From Actinomycetes bacterium (GTDB lineage Bacteria > Actinomycetota > Coriobacteriia > Anaerosomatales > Anaerosomataceae), in contig JAJFTE010000065.1 of the NCBI GenBank assembly GCA_021373175.1, positions 1-47,440 on the forward strand: a stretch of 47,440 nt of DNA, given 5' to 3'. Below, in pieces: positions 16,195-24,602 of the stretch (position 1 is the first letter of the stretch; every line of letters starts with the position of its first letter). Under the pieces are notes generated by a model, which made no database searches, was not told the DNA's origin, and was given only the letters and a program-made list of their open reading frames with translations. Made by a program: the position numbers and the translations under genes.

Positions 16195-17081
16195 CCTCCG
16201 AACGCCGCGATCGTGGCCGAGATGTCCCGAGGTGCCTCGGCATGCTGCCACATCGGTCGGTCGAGCTGCGGTAGGCCGTCCTGGTAGGTGAACGAATCCG
16301 GCTCCTCGAAGAAGATGCCCACAGGGATCTTGCACTCGTCGGGCGCGCAGGTGAGTTCGTGGAACGTGGACATCGACAGATCGAACGCCTTGGTGCGGTC
16401 GGTCGGGTCGTAATCCGGCAGCTCCTCTATGCGGTAGACGCGGTCGCGGAACCACGTGAAGGTGTTGACCTTGTTCCAGGTCACGCATGGCTGATAGACG
16501 TCCACCACCGAGAAACCCTCATGCTGGATGGCGCGTTTATAGATCTCCTTCAGGTGTGGGATGTCGCCGGCAAACGCGCGCGCGACAAACGTGGCGCCCT
16601 GCGCTACAGCGACGCCGACCGGGTTCACCGGCTCCTCGACGACGCCGCCAGGGGTGCTCGGCGTCTTCATGAACTGGTCCGAGGTCGGGGAGGCCTGGCC
16701 AGTGGTCAGGCCGTAGATCTGGTTGTTGTGGAAGATGGCGGTCATGTCGATATTACGCCGCACCGAGTGGATGAAGTGGTTGCCGCCGATGCCGTAGCCG
16801 TCGCCGTCGCCCATCTGTACGATGATCTTCAGGTCGGGGCGCGTGAGCGCAAGCCCGGTTGCCACCGGAAGCGCGCGGCCGTGCAGGCCATGGAAGCCCT
16901 GTACGTTTTAGAAGTCGGCGCCATTGCCATGACAGCCGATGCCCCACACCATCATGAGTTCCTCGGCAGGGATGGCCAGTTCCTCGAGTGCCTCCTTGAG
17001 CGCGCGGAACATGCCGAAGTTGCCGCATCCGGGGCACCACGTGGGCTTCATGCCGCTCTCAAGCTCTGCTGCGGTGGGCAT
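16191..17081 (-). pseudogene. korB: 2-oxoacid:ferredoxin oxidoreductase beta subunit with an in-frame TAA stop
   Basis: Thiamine-diphosphate- and Fe-S-binding subunit that, with KorA, converts a 2-oxoacid and CoA to acyl-CoA and reduced ferredoxin. Over 296 codons it aligns in one frame with the family: cluster cysteines in WCPGCG (C16, C19) and GIGC (C50), then FHGLHGRALPVATG, and the diphosphate motif GDGDGYGIGGNHFIHSVRRN. Codon 58 is TAA (16910-16908) between GADF and NVQGFHG; one base change from a Tyr codon would explain it. Everything else is intact. It may be an inactive allele, a sequence error or readthrough. ATG 17081 is two bases after the korA stop; a restart at GTG 16865 lacks a clear ribosome site. 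Confidence 0.85.
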
Positions 17082-17083
17082 CT

Positions 17084-18850
17084 TTAGAGCACCTCCTTCA
17101 CGGCGCGAACGATCTGCTCCGGCGAGAACGGCCGCCCGTCGTAACGGTGCAGCCGGTGTTCGATCGGCAGCAGGCATTCCTGGCGCACGAGACCTTCAAG
17201 CTGTCCGGTGAAGTTGCCTTCCACGAGCAGCACCTTGGGTACAGCGCCCAGAAACGCCGCGACCTTCTCAGCGGGGAAGGGGAAGACGGTCACGACCTGC
17301 ATGAGCGCGGCACGCACACCCTCGCTCTCAAGCATGCGAGCGGCTTCGCGGGCAGGGCCCTTCGTGGTGCCGAAGAACAGCAACCCAATGTCGGCCTCTT
17401 CCGGCGGCGCGCCGAAGTACGCGGGCGGGGGAGCAAGGGACGCCGCCACCTCCATCTTGCGCATGCGCTTTTCGTTCTGCGCGACGCGCATCGCCGCAGG
17501 CTCGCCAGCCGCGCCGAAGCCGTACTCGTCGTGCTCGTAGGAATTGCCGAGCTGATTGGCCCCTTTGACGCCCGGCAGCGCACGGGCCGACACGCCGTTC
17601 TCGGTCACCTTGTAGCGCAGGTAGCGACCGTCCTCGTCGAGCGCTTCCGGGTGCCCGGCGATGTCGCCCTCCGCTACGAGCTTGCCGCGATCGATCGTGA
17701 CCTTTGAAAGGTCGTACGCGGGCGTCGACTGCCGGTTGTCGGAGAGATAGGTGTCGCCGAGGATGACGACCGGCGTCTGCAACTGGTCGGCGAAGTTGAA
17801 CGCCTTCCACGTGAGCTCGAAGGCGTCTTCGCGATCGCCTGGCGCAAGGATCATGCGGGGAAACTCGCCCTGGGCGGCGTGGATGACGTAGCGCAGGTCG
17901 CTCTGCTCGGTCCAAGTGGGAAGCCCGGTCGCGGGGCCTGGGCGTGTGAGCACGCCGACGACGACCGCGCTTTCGCTAACACCGGCCATACCGAACGCCT
18001 CGACCATGAGCGCGAAGCCGCCTCCGGCCGTCGCGCACATGGCGCGCGTGCCGCCGAAGGCCGCGCCGACCACCATGTTCATGGCCGCGATCTCGTCTTC
18101 CGTGTGCTTGACGACGACGCCGTACTCGCGGTCGTGCGCTGCCATGAAGTGCAGCAGTGACGAAGCGGGCGTCATCGGATAGGCGGCGTAGAAGCCGATC
18201 CCGGCAGCAAGCGCGCCCATCCCAAGCGCCTCGTTGCCGTCCACGAGCATGCGCTTCGGCGCGCCCTCGACGGGCGCGAGCTGCACGAAGAAGCCGGAGT
18301 CTTCGGCACGCGCGGCGTCGTAGCCCGCCTGGGCTGCGGCGACGTTGCTTTCGGCAACCGCGGGCGCTTTCTTCGCGAACTGGGTGTGGAGCGAGTCGGT
18401 CAGGTACGTGAGCGGGAACCCGACGATGCCGAGAAGCGCGCCGAGCGCTACGGTGTTGCGCATGATCTTGCCACCGGCGTCGCGTGCGATGCCGGTGAGC
18501 GGCACGGGCACGCCGCGCAGCCGAGAGGGGATGTCACCGGCGGCGAAGTCGGCGGGGTCGAAGATGACCGCCCCGCCATCGACGAGCTCGTGGTGGTGGA
18601 GGTCGAGCGTCTCCCGGTTAAGGCAGATGAGCGCGTCGACCGGCTCCACATGCGAGTACACCGGTTGTGTGCTCACGCGGAGCAGGTAGGTGTTATGGCC
18701 GCCGCGGATGAGCGAGGGGTACTCGGTGAGATCGAACGTCTCAAGCCCGGCGTCGACGAAGGAGCGGGCGAGCATCTGGCCTGCGGCCTTGATGCCGAAG
18801 CCGGCCTCGCCGCCGATACGGACGCGGAGTTCGGTGGGTGCCTCGGGCAT
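17084..18850 (-). CDS. korA: 2-oxoacid:ferredoxin oxidoreductase, fused gamma-alpha subunit
   Basis: Alpha subunit (588 residues) with the gamma domain fused at its N terminus (VRIGGEAGFGIKAAGQML, residues about 8-190), a common layout in anaerobes. The pyrimidine-binding alpha domain follows (GNEALGMGALAAGIGFYAAYPMTPASS), with HTEDEIAAMNMVVGAAFGG and SGG-like ATAGGGFALM loops, then domain II (FFGTTKGPAREA, LLVEGNFTGQLEGLV). GAGGAGG lies six bases upstream of ATG 18850. The specific oxoacid (2-oxoglutarate or a branched-chain or aryl acid) cannot be fixed from sequence. It is the first gene of a two-gene operon with korB. Confidence 0.92.
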   Translation of the reverse strand: MPEAPTELRVRIGGEAGFGIKAAGQMLARSFVDAGLETFDLTEYPSLIRGGHNTYLLRVSTQPVYSHVEPVDALICLNRETLDLHHHELVDGGAVIFDPADFAAGDIPSRLRGVPVPLTGIARDAGGKIMRNTVALGALLGIVGFPLTYLTDSLHTQFAKKAPAVAESNVAAAQAGYDAARAEDSGFFVQLAPVEGAPKRMLVDGNEALGMGALAAGIGFYAAYPMTPASSLLHFMAAHDREYGVVVKHTEDEIAAMNMVVGAAFGGTRAMCATAGGGFALMVEAFGMAGVSESAVVVGVLTRPGPATGLPTWTEQSDLRYVIHAAQGEFPRMILAPGDREDAFELTWKAFNFADQLQTPVVILGDTYLSDNRQSTPAYDLSKVTIDRGKLVAEGDIAGHPEALDEDGRYLRYKVTENGVSARALPGVKGANQLGNSYEHDEYGFGAAGEPAAMRVAQNEKRMRKMEVAASLAPPPAYFGAPPEEADIGLLFFGTTKGPAREAARMLESEGVRAALMQVVTVFPFPAEKVAAFLGAVPKVLLVEGNFTGQLEGLVRQECLLPIEHRLHRYDGRPFSPEQIVRAVKEVL

Positions 18851-18961
18851 GCGTGCCTCCTCAGAACGTGTGCGAGCGTACGTGGAGGTTATTCCCAACC
18901 GACGGCGGCGTCGGCGCGGCATGGCCGTCGCGGTGTATCCTTATCGCCTGAGGAGGAACAC

Positions 18962-20176
18962 ATGAGCCCGAAGCGTGAGCAGCAGACGATCGTCGTCGGC
19001 GTGACCGGCGGCATCGGGGCGTACAAGGCGTGCGAGCTTGTCCGCGATGTGATGCGTCGCGGCTTCCGCGTGAAGGTCGTGATGACCGAGTCCGCCACGC
19101 GCTTCGTCACGCCGCTCACGTTCCGCACGCTCACCGGCGAGCCCGTCGCGGTTTCGCTGTGGGCCGACGAGCCCGACGCCAAGGTGCACCACATCTCCCT
19201 TGCCGAGGCGGCCGACGTCGTCGTCATCGCGCCGTGCACCGCGAACGTCATCGCCAAACTCGCGCACGGACGCGCTGACGACATGCTCACCACTACCGTT
19301 CTTGCCACCGAGGCGCCCGTGATCGTGGCGCCCGCGATGAACACGCACATGTGGCGCAAGGAGGTCACGCAGGCGAACGTCTCGGCGCTGCGTGCCCGCG
19401 GGTACGCGTTCGTCGAGCCCGGGCACGGCGCGCTCGCGTGCGGGGACGTGGGCGAGGGGAGGCTCGCGGAGCCGGCGCTCATCGCCGATGCAGCGCAGGC
19501 CGAGGCCTGCCGTGCGCGCGATCTTGCGGGCGTGCACGTGCTCGTGACCGCGGGTCCCACGCACGAGCCGATCGACCCCGTGCGCTTCATCGGCAACCGC
19601 TCCTCCGGCAAGACCGGCTTCGCCATCGCCGAGGAGGCCGCCCGCCGCGGCGCCCGCGTCTCGCTCGTGACCGGGCCCGTCTCGCTGCCCGATCCCTTCG
19701 GCGTGGAGGTCGTCCGCGTCACGACCGCGCTCCAGATGCGGGCGGCCGTGCTCGCACGCTTCGACAGCAGCGACGTCGTGATCGCCTCGGCAGCCGTCGC
19801 CGACTTCCGGCCCGCCACCTTCGCAAGCGGCAAGATCAAGACGGCCGACGCTCCCGACGCGGTCGTGCTTGCGCGCAACCCGGATATCCTTGCGGAGCTT
19901 GGCGAAGCCAACGGCGGCCGCGCCGTCCTCGTGGGGTTCGCCGCCGAGACAAGCGACGTCGTCACCTACGCTCGTGAGAAGCTCGCCGGCAAGCGCCTCG
20001 ACCTTGTGGTCGCCAACGACGTGTCCGGTGAACTCGGGTTCGAGACCGACGAGAACCGCGTGATGTTCGTCTCGGCAGACGCCGCCGAGGAGCTCCCGGT
20101 GCTTGACAAGCGTGTCATCGCGCGCGAGCTGCTGGATCGCATTGCCGCGCTGGTCGACGCTCGCAAGAGCCTCTAG
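18962..20176 (+). CDS. coaBC: Bifunctional phosphopantothenoylcysteine decarboxylase/synthetase
   Basis: Makes 4'-phosphopantetheine in two coenzyme A steps. The 404-residue protein has a flavin-dependent decarboxylase half (GVTGGIGAYKACELVRDVMR, active His in VHHISLAEAADV, PAMNTHMW) and a synthetase half beginning VLVTAGPTHEPIDPVRFIGN with the nucleotide loop NRSSGKTGFA. GAGGAGG lies upstream of ATG 18962; the open frame runs further upstream but has no conserved residues. It is divergent from korA, with about 110 bases between starts. Confidence 0.95.
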   Translation: MSPKREQQTIVVGVTGGIGAYKACELVRDVMRRGFRVKVVMTESATRFVTPLTFRTLTGEPVAVSLWADEPDAKVHHISLAEAADVVVIAPCTANVIAKLAHGRADDMLTTTVLATEAPVIVAPAMNTHMWRKEVTQANVSALRARGYAFVEPGHGALACGDVGEGRLAEPALIADAAQAEACRARDLAGVHVLVTAGPTHEPIDPVRFIGNRSSGKTGFAIAEEAARRGARVSLVTGPVSLPDPFGVEVVRVTTALQMRAAVLARFDSSDVVIASAAVADFRPATFASGKIKTADAPDAVVLARNPDILAELGEANGGRAVLVGFAAETSDVVTYAREKLAGKRLDLVVANDVSGELGFETDENRVMFVSADAAEELPVLDKRVIARELLDRIAALVDARKSL

Positions 20177-20317
20177 CGGCGCTCGTACCCACACACCATC
20201 CGCACAGCCTCACACCGGGTTTGGCACCCCGTTTGCGTAGCCGGTGCCTTGTGCCCACTCTCCGGGACGTCATCCGGAGGTGTTCAGGGCAGTCCTGTAC
20301 CCGGCCTACGGAGGCTT
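20177..20317 (+). other. Structured leader upstream of the M23 peptidase
   Basis: This 141-base gap contains several inverted repeats: GGCACC at 20223-20228 pairing with GGTGCC at 20242-20247, and CTCCGG paired with CCGGAG across an eight-base loop (about 20259-20278). It suggests a folded 5' leader. Cell-wall hydrolase genes in Actinobacteria often carry c-di-AMP riboswitches, but I could not match that consensus. I see no gene. Confidence 0.3.
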
Positions 20318-21256
20318 ATGAGCACGATCACGCGGCGCTTTGCGCCGACCATCGCTGCGGCGCTCACGCTCGCCGCACTCACGTTGCCTGTAAACGTCCC
20401 GGCTGCCACAGCGCAGCCGGCGCTCACCATCTTCAGCGTGTCAGACGCGACGACGCGTCTCTCCTCGGCAGAAGCATCCCTCACCACCGCTGGCGCTCGT
20501 GTTGCCAACCTCCAGGCGGACATCGCGGAGCTGTCGCTTGCGATCTCGCATGCCGAGGCGCTCCAGCCGCAAACCCCGGTCGACGGTCTTGTCCAGGTGC
20601 TCAAGGCATACGCCGCGCCGTTCTCGGACTCGCTCATGGCGGACACCGAGAAGACGCTCGATGCGGGCCTGCAGCTCGATTCGCTGCGCGATCGTCGCAC
20701 CGAGGCCACAGCCACCCTCGACGTCGCCGCAGCCGAAGCGCACGCGCGCTCTGAGGCCGTGAACGCTGCTATCGCCGACCTCCAGACGGCGAAGCAGATT
20801 GAAGCCGAGCGTGTGGGCGCCGAGAAAGCCGCGAAGGCGGCCCAACGAGCTGCGCTTGCCGCCAAGGTCGGGATCCTGCCGGTGGCCGGCCCCAACAGCT
20901 ACATCGACAGCTGGGGCTTCGCCAGGAGTGGTGGTCGTCAGCACAAGGGCACCGACATCATGGCCAAGCGCGGGACGCCGGTCGTGGCTGTCAAAGACGG
21001 CGTGGTGCGCGTGAGCACCAACTCGCTCGGTGGTCTGTGCGTGTACCTCACGGCCGACGACGGCACCGAGTACTACTACGCGCACCTCGACACCGTCGTT
21101 CGCAGCAGCGGCCGGGTGGACGCAGGGCAGAAGATCGCGACCGTCGGCAACTCCGGCAATGCTGCAGGCGGACCGACCCACGTGCACTTCGAGGTCCATC
21201 CTGGCGGAGGCTCGCCGGTCGACCCGTACCCGATCTTGCAGAAGATGGTTGTCTAG
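20318..21256 (+). CDS. Secreted M23 (LytM-type) peptidase
   Basis: Predicted extracellular peptidoglycan endopeptidase or its inactive regulatory relative, 312 residues. It has a signal peptide (residues 1-32, cleavage after ATAQ or nearby), a coiled-coil region at about 40-185 rich in Ala and Glu, and a C-terminal M23 domain. Zinc-site residues are all visible: H209 and D213 in HKGTDI, and H288/H290 in HVHFEVH, so activity is plausible. GGAGG lies close upstream of ATG 20318. It follows coaBC and is followed by tRNA-Pro. Confidence 0.9.
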   Translation: MSTITRRFAPTIAAALTLAALTLPVNVPAATAQPALTIFSVSDATTRLSSAEASLTTAGARVANLQADIAELSLAISHAEALQPQTPVDGLVQVLKAYAAPFSDSLMADTEKTLDAGLQLDSLRDRRTEATATLDVAAAEAHARSEAVNAAIADLQTAKQIEAERVGAEKAAKAAQRAALAAKVGILPVAGPNSYIDSWGFARSGGRQHKGTDIMAKRGTPVVAVKDGVVRVSTNSLGGLCVYLTADDGTEYYYAHLDTVVRSSGRVDAGQKIATVGNSGNAAGGPTHVHFEVHPGGGSPVDPYPILQKMVV

Positions 21257-21323
21257 CGCGACTTGAACCAGCCCCCGGGTAGCCTTAGTATGGTGACTCG
21301 CTGCTCCTCAGGGTGGCGGTGTA

Positions 21324-21400
<77 letters not shown>

Positions 21401-21410
21401 GGTAATGAGA

Positions 21411-21443
21411 ACGGGGTCCCGAAAGGGCCCCCGTTTCGTTTCT
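21411..21443 (+). terminator. Rho-independent terminator after tRNA-Pro
   Basis: The hairpin ACGGGGTCCC-GAAA-GGGCCCCCGT at 21411-21434 (one T/C mismatch) is followed by TTCGTTT. It ends the tRNA transcript. Confidence 0.8.
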
Positions 21444-21569
21444 TGGCTTGTGACATCCACGCGTCCCTCGCCAGCACTATTGCACGTCGTCTGCGCGTCG
21501 AGGTGCAGTCTCCCGTTTCGCACGTGCTTGGGACATGCTCGGCCATCAGATGGCGGGAGGATCTGCCGT

Positions 21570-21859
21570 CCGAGATCCTGGCCTCCGCGTTCTCATCGCG
21601 CGCGCTTCTCTCAGCGCCCGTCCTCGGAAAGCTCTCAGACCGGCTCGGCCGGAAGCCTGTGCTGTTCGTGAGCCTGCTTGGCTCGCCAATCGGTGGGCCG
21701 CTCGGCGCGTGGCTCGGCCCGTCCGCGCCGATGTACTTCGCAGCAGCCATCACGGCAGTCACTGCGTTGCTCAGTCTCGTCGTTGTGCCCGAGAGCCTGA
21801 GCGTCGAGAACCTTCGCGCGGTTCGCGCTCTACGGACGTCGAGCTGCGTTCGGGCTTGA
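21570..21859 (+). pseudogene. Remnant of an MFS transporter with an internal deletion
   Basis: The reading frame gives SAPVLGKLSDRLGRKPVL, the motif-A loop between helices 2 and 3 of an MFS (TetA-like) transporter, then FVSLLGS. It joins directly to PIGGPLGAWLG (helix 5 region) and YFAAAITAVTALLSLVVVPE (helix 6). Roughly 80 residues between helices 3 and 5 are therefore missing, the N terminus before about 21570 is unconserved, and the C-terminal half is absent. Its end overlaps that of the intact DHA2 gene. I read it as decay of a tetracycline-type efflux gene; the substrate cannot be stated. A TTG start at 21443 lacks support. Confidence 0.6.
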
Positions 21860-23296
21860 GAGCGAGGGTCCCAAGCGGCCCACCGTCATCGCGACCACCG
21901 CGCCGATCGCCGCGACGCCCGACGCCACGAAGAAGCCGATGGAGAGCGCTTTGAACGTGACCTCGTTCGCGCCAGGCGACACGCCGTGCAGCACGGTCGT
22001 GAACACCGCGCCCGCAAGCGCGACGCCAAGCACCATACCGACGTTGCGGGCCTCGGCGAGGATCCCTGAGGCGATGCCTCGGTGATGCGGCGGTGCGGTG
22101 CCCATGAGCGCACTCGTGTTGGGCGAGACGAACACGCCAACGCCAAGACCCAGCACCGCCAGCACGAGTCCCACGAGCGGCAGCGGCGCCGTCGGGCCGA
22201 GCATCCCCAGCGCGAAGAGACTGCCGGCAAGGATCACCATCCCCGCGATGACGGGCGCCCGCGTGCCGATGCGATCGGAGAGCGCGCCGGAGATGGGCGC
22301 CGTGATCGCCATGACGAGCGGCATCGCCATGAGCAGCAGCCCCGCCTGCGGTAGGGAGAGTCCGCGCCCCTGCTCCAGGTAGGACGGCATCAGGAAGGTG
22401 ACTGTGTACACACCGATGTAGTTCATGAGCGCGGTGACCGTCGAGACCGTGAATGTCCGGTTCCCGAAGAGCGAGAGGTCCATGAGCGGACTCTCTGTGT
22501 GACGCTCGATGGCGATGAAGGCAGCGAGCATGGCGACGGCGATCACAAGCAGCGCCAGAATCGGCGCCGACGTCCAGCCCCATTTGGAGCCGCTGTTAAG
22601 CGCGAGCACGAGGGCCACGAGACCGACCAGGAACGTCGCCGCCCCAGGCAAGTCGAATCGCTCACCCTTGCCGGCGCCTGCGTCCTTGGGGATGAAGCGC
22701 CACGACAGGAAGATGGCGATGAGCCCTACCGGGACATTGATGTAGAAGATGGCCGGCCAGCCGAACTTGTCGGCGAGAAAGGCACCGAGCGGCGGACCAA
22801 CGGTCAAGCCGAGGTAGGTGAATGTGCCCTGCAGTCCGAGCACCTGACCGCGCCGCTGGGGCGGGAAGTTCGTTGTCAGGATTGCCGGCGCGGCCGCGAA
22901 CAGCATGGCCGCGCCGAGCGCCTGGAAGCCGCGAAACGCGACGAGCACGTACTGGTTGGGCGAGAGCCCGCACAGTGCCGAGCCCGCCACGAACAGAGCG
23001 AACCCGCTTACATAGGTTGCCTTGTATCCGCGCAGATCGCCGATCCGGCCGAAGATCAAAAGCGTGCCGCTTACCACGAGCAGATAGATGATGACGACCC
23101 ATTGAATGGCCGCGACGCTCGCGTGCATCTGCTCGGCCATCATCGGCCACACGACGTTCACCACGCTGCCGTCGAGCGCTGACATGAACGTGCCTACGGC
23201 GATTGTGACGAAGATCCACCAGGTGCCCGGGGCTATCGTCACGGATGAGGCGTCGGAGCCGGTGGCGGCGGATGGTGGGGGCGGCATCGTTTCCAT
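21830..23296 (-). CDS. DHA2-family MFS multidrug-type exporter (14 helices)
   Basis: A 488-residue proton-coupled efflux protein with about 14 predicted membrane helices. It shows the DHA2 N-terminal motif SALDGSVVNVVWP, motif A-like GRIGDLRGYKA, and motif C around GLTVGPPLGAFLADKFG followed by PAIFYINVPVGLIAI. ATG 23296 begins METMPPPP and has AGAAGG about ten bases upstream; the longer reading from 23503 adds 69 residues without membrane or signal character and is rejected. A 7-base inverted repeat lies 70 bases upstream, suggesting control by a TetR- or MarR-type repressor not present here. Confidence 0.9.
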   Translation of the reverse strand: METMPPPPSAATGSDASSVTIAPGTWWIFVTIAVGTFMSALDGSVVNVVWPMMAEQMHASVAAIQWVVIIYLLVVSGTLLIFGRIGDLRGYKATYVSGFALFVAGSALCGLSPNQYVLVAFRGFQALGAAMLFAAAPAILTTNFPPQRRGQVLGLQGTFTYLGLTVGPPLGAFLADKFGWPAIFYINVPVGLIAIFLSWRFIPKDAGAGKGERFDLPGAATFLVGLVALVLALNSGSKWGWTSAPILALLVIAVAMLAAFIAIERHTESPLMDLSLFGNRTFTVSTVTALMNYIGVYTVTFLMPSYLEQGRGLSLPQAGLLLMAMPLVMAITAPISGALSDRIGTRAPVIAGMVILAGSLFALGMLGPTAPLPLVGLVLAVLGLGVGVFVSPNTSALMGTAPPHHRGIASGILAEARNVGMVLGVALAGAVFTTVLHGVSPGANEVTFKALSIGFFVASGVAAIGAVVAMTVGRLGPSLSSPNAARRP

Positions 23297-23365
23297 TGAT
23301 GTGAGGCCTTCTCGACGGGGGTTGGCGGTGTCGTACCGCCGGCACGCTACGGCTCGACACACTGC

Positions 23366-23385
23366 ATAGAGTATGCCGACTCTAT
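23366..23385. promoter_or_regulatory. Perfect inverted repeat, probable operator
   Basis: ATAGAGT at 23366-23372 and ACTCTAT at 23379-23385 form a perfect 7-base inverted repeat around ATGCCG. It lies about 70 bases upstream of the DHA2 exporter start, where -10-like sequences occur on the minus strand (CATACT, TATAGA). The size and symmetry fit a dimeric repressor site. Confidence 0.6.
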
Positions 23386-23574
23386 AGCTATGGTGACACC
23401 AAGGCCTCACAGAGTCGACGAACGCCGTCTGGGCCGGTGTTATCGATCGAGTCGCCCCTCTGGCGCTGTGTGTGTGTTGGTCCGAAAGCGGCATCCGAAG
23501 CACGGGTGGACGTTCGACGAGCTCCTCGCTGGTATAGTCAGCACGTGCCGCCCCAAAAGACCCAAGGAGCCCAA

Positions 23575-24564
23575 ATGTCTCACCTGCTCGAACCGCTGAC
23601 TATCCGTACTCTCACGCTCCGCAACCGCCTCGTGTTGGCGCCGATGGCGACATCGAAGGCGCGTCCGGACGGCAGCATAAGCGACGAGCTGCTCGCGTAC
23701 TACGACGAGAAGTCGCGCGGCGGAGCCCTCGGCCTTGCAATAACCGAGCACTGCTTCGTGAGCGAGCAGGGGCGCAATCGCATCGGGCAGCCGTCGGTGG
23801 CAGACGACGCGATGGTTGACGGGCTTTCGGCTCTCGCCGAGGTCTTCCACGGCAACGGCGTCCCGGCAGTCGTGCAAATCAGCCATGCGGGCGCCGCCGC
23901 CGTCGAGCCCGAAAAGCGGCTCGTCGGTCCCTCCGGCGTCGCCACCCCGACAGGGAGCGGTCGGGTGGCTCGTGCCCTCATGCCTGAAGAAGTCGCGGAC
24001 ATTCCCCGCCAGTTCGCGGCGGCTGCCAGACGCGTGAAGGAAGCAGGCTTCGACGGAGTGGAGATCCACGCCGCCCATGGCTACCTGCTGAACCAGTTCC
24101 TCTCGCCGCTTACCAATCACCGCACCGATCGGTACGGTGGCGCGCTCAAGAATCGCATCCGGCTTCACATCCAGGTGATCCACGCGGTGCGAGACGAGGT
24201 TGGGTCGGATTTCTTGCTGCTGCTTCGGCTCGGTGCTCACGACTATCTCGAGGGTGGGACCGTCATCGGGGAGGGCGTCGAAGCCGCTCTCGCCTTCGAG
24301 GAAGCGGGCGTCGACGTGCTGGATATCAGTGGCGGGCTCACGGGATACGGTCGTCCCGGCACCGTCGAGCCGGGTTACTTCTCGGAACTGTCAGCTCCCA
24401 TCAAGGCGGTAGTCTCGGTGCCCGTTATCCTCACGGGGGGCGTCACCGAGCCGGATCAGGCCGAGCGCCTTCTTGCGCAGGGGGCAGCGGACCTGATCGG
24501 CGTGGGCCGAGCGATGCTGCGGGATTCAGCATGGGCAGTCAAGGCGGTTCGAACGTCGCAGTAG
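23575..24564 (+). CDS. Old Yellow Enzyme-family NADH:flavin oxidoreductase
   Basis: FMN-dependent ene-reductase-type protein, 329 residues, TIM barrel. Visible are NRLVLAPMATSKA near the N terminus, QISHAGAAA, the conserved HAAHGYLLNQFLSP followed by NHRTDRYGG, and the FMN-phosphate loop GGV plus GVGRAML near the end. It lacks the second (4Fe-4S and FAD) half of 2,4-dienoyl-CoA reductase. AAGGAGC lies upstream of ATG 23575. A TATAGT sequence at 23533 could be its -10 element, but no good -35 was found. The natural substrate is unknown. Confidence 0.9.
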   Translation: MSHLLEPLTIRTLTLRNRLVLAPMATSKARPDGSISDELLAYYDEKSRGGALGLAITEHCFVSEQGRNRIGQPSVADDAMVDGLSALAEVFHGNGVPAVVQISHAGAAAVEPEKRLVGPSGVATPTGSGRVARALMPEEVADIPRQFAAAARRVKEAGFDGVEIHAAHGYLLNQFLSPLTNHRTDRYGGALKNRIRLHIQVIHAVRDEVGSDFLLLLRLGAHDYLEGGTVIGEGVEAALAFEEAGVDVLDISGGLTGYGRPGTVEPGYFSELSAPIKAVVSVPVILTGGVTEPDQAERLLAQGAADLIGVGRAMLRDSAWAVKAVRTSQ

Positions 24565-24602
24565 CCCGAAGCGGACAGGGTCCACATCCGAGCCGCCGAC
24601 GA

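Noticed and set aside
16908-16910. Recoding of the korB stop as selenocysteine or pyrrolysine
   Set aside because: Those use UGA and UAG; this codon is UAA and the site is not a catalytic residue position known for such use.
18386-18961. Upstream extension of the coaBC frame
   Set aside because: Lies antisense to korA and lacks conserved residues; the ATG at 18962 has a good ribosome site and begins the decarboxylase domain directly.
20177-20317. c-di-AMP (ydaO-type) riboswitch
   Set aside because: The leader has hairpins but I could not find the conserved core sequences.
22499-23182. Open frame of 227 codons on the plus strand
   Set aside because: Antisense to the exporter, with charged low-quality composition.
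23297-23503. 69-residue N-terminal extension of the DHA2 exporter
   Set aside because: Not conserved in type, hydrophilic and spans the palindromic operator; the ATG at 23296 begins a normal exporter.
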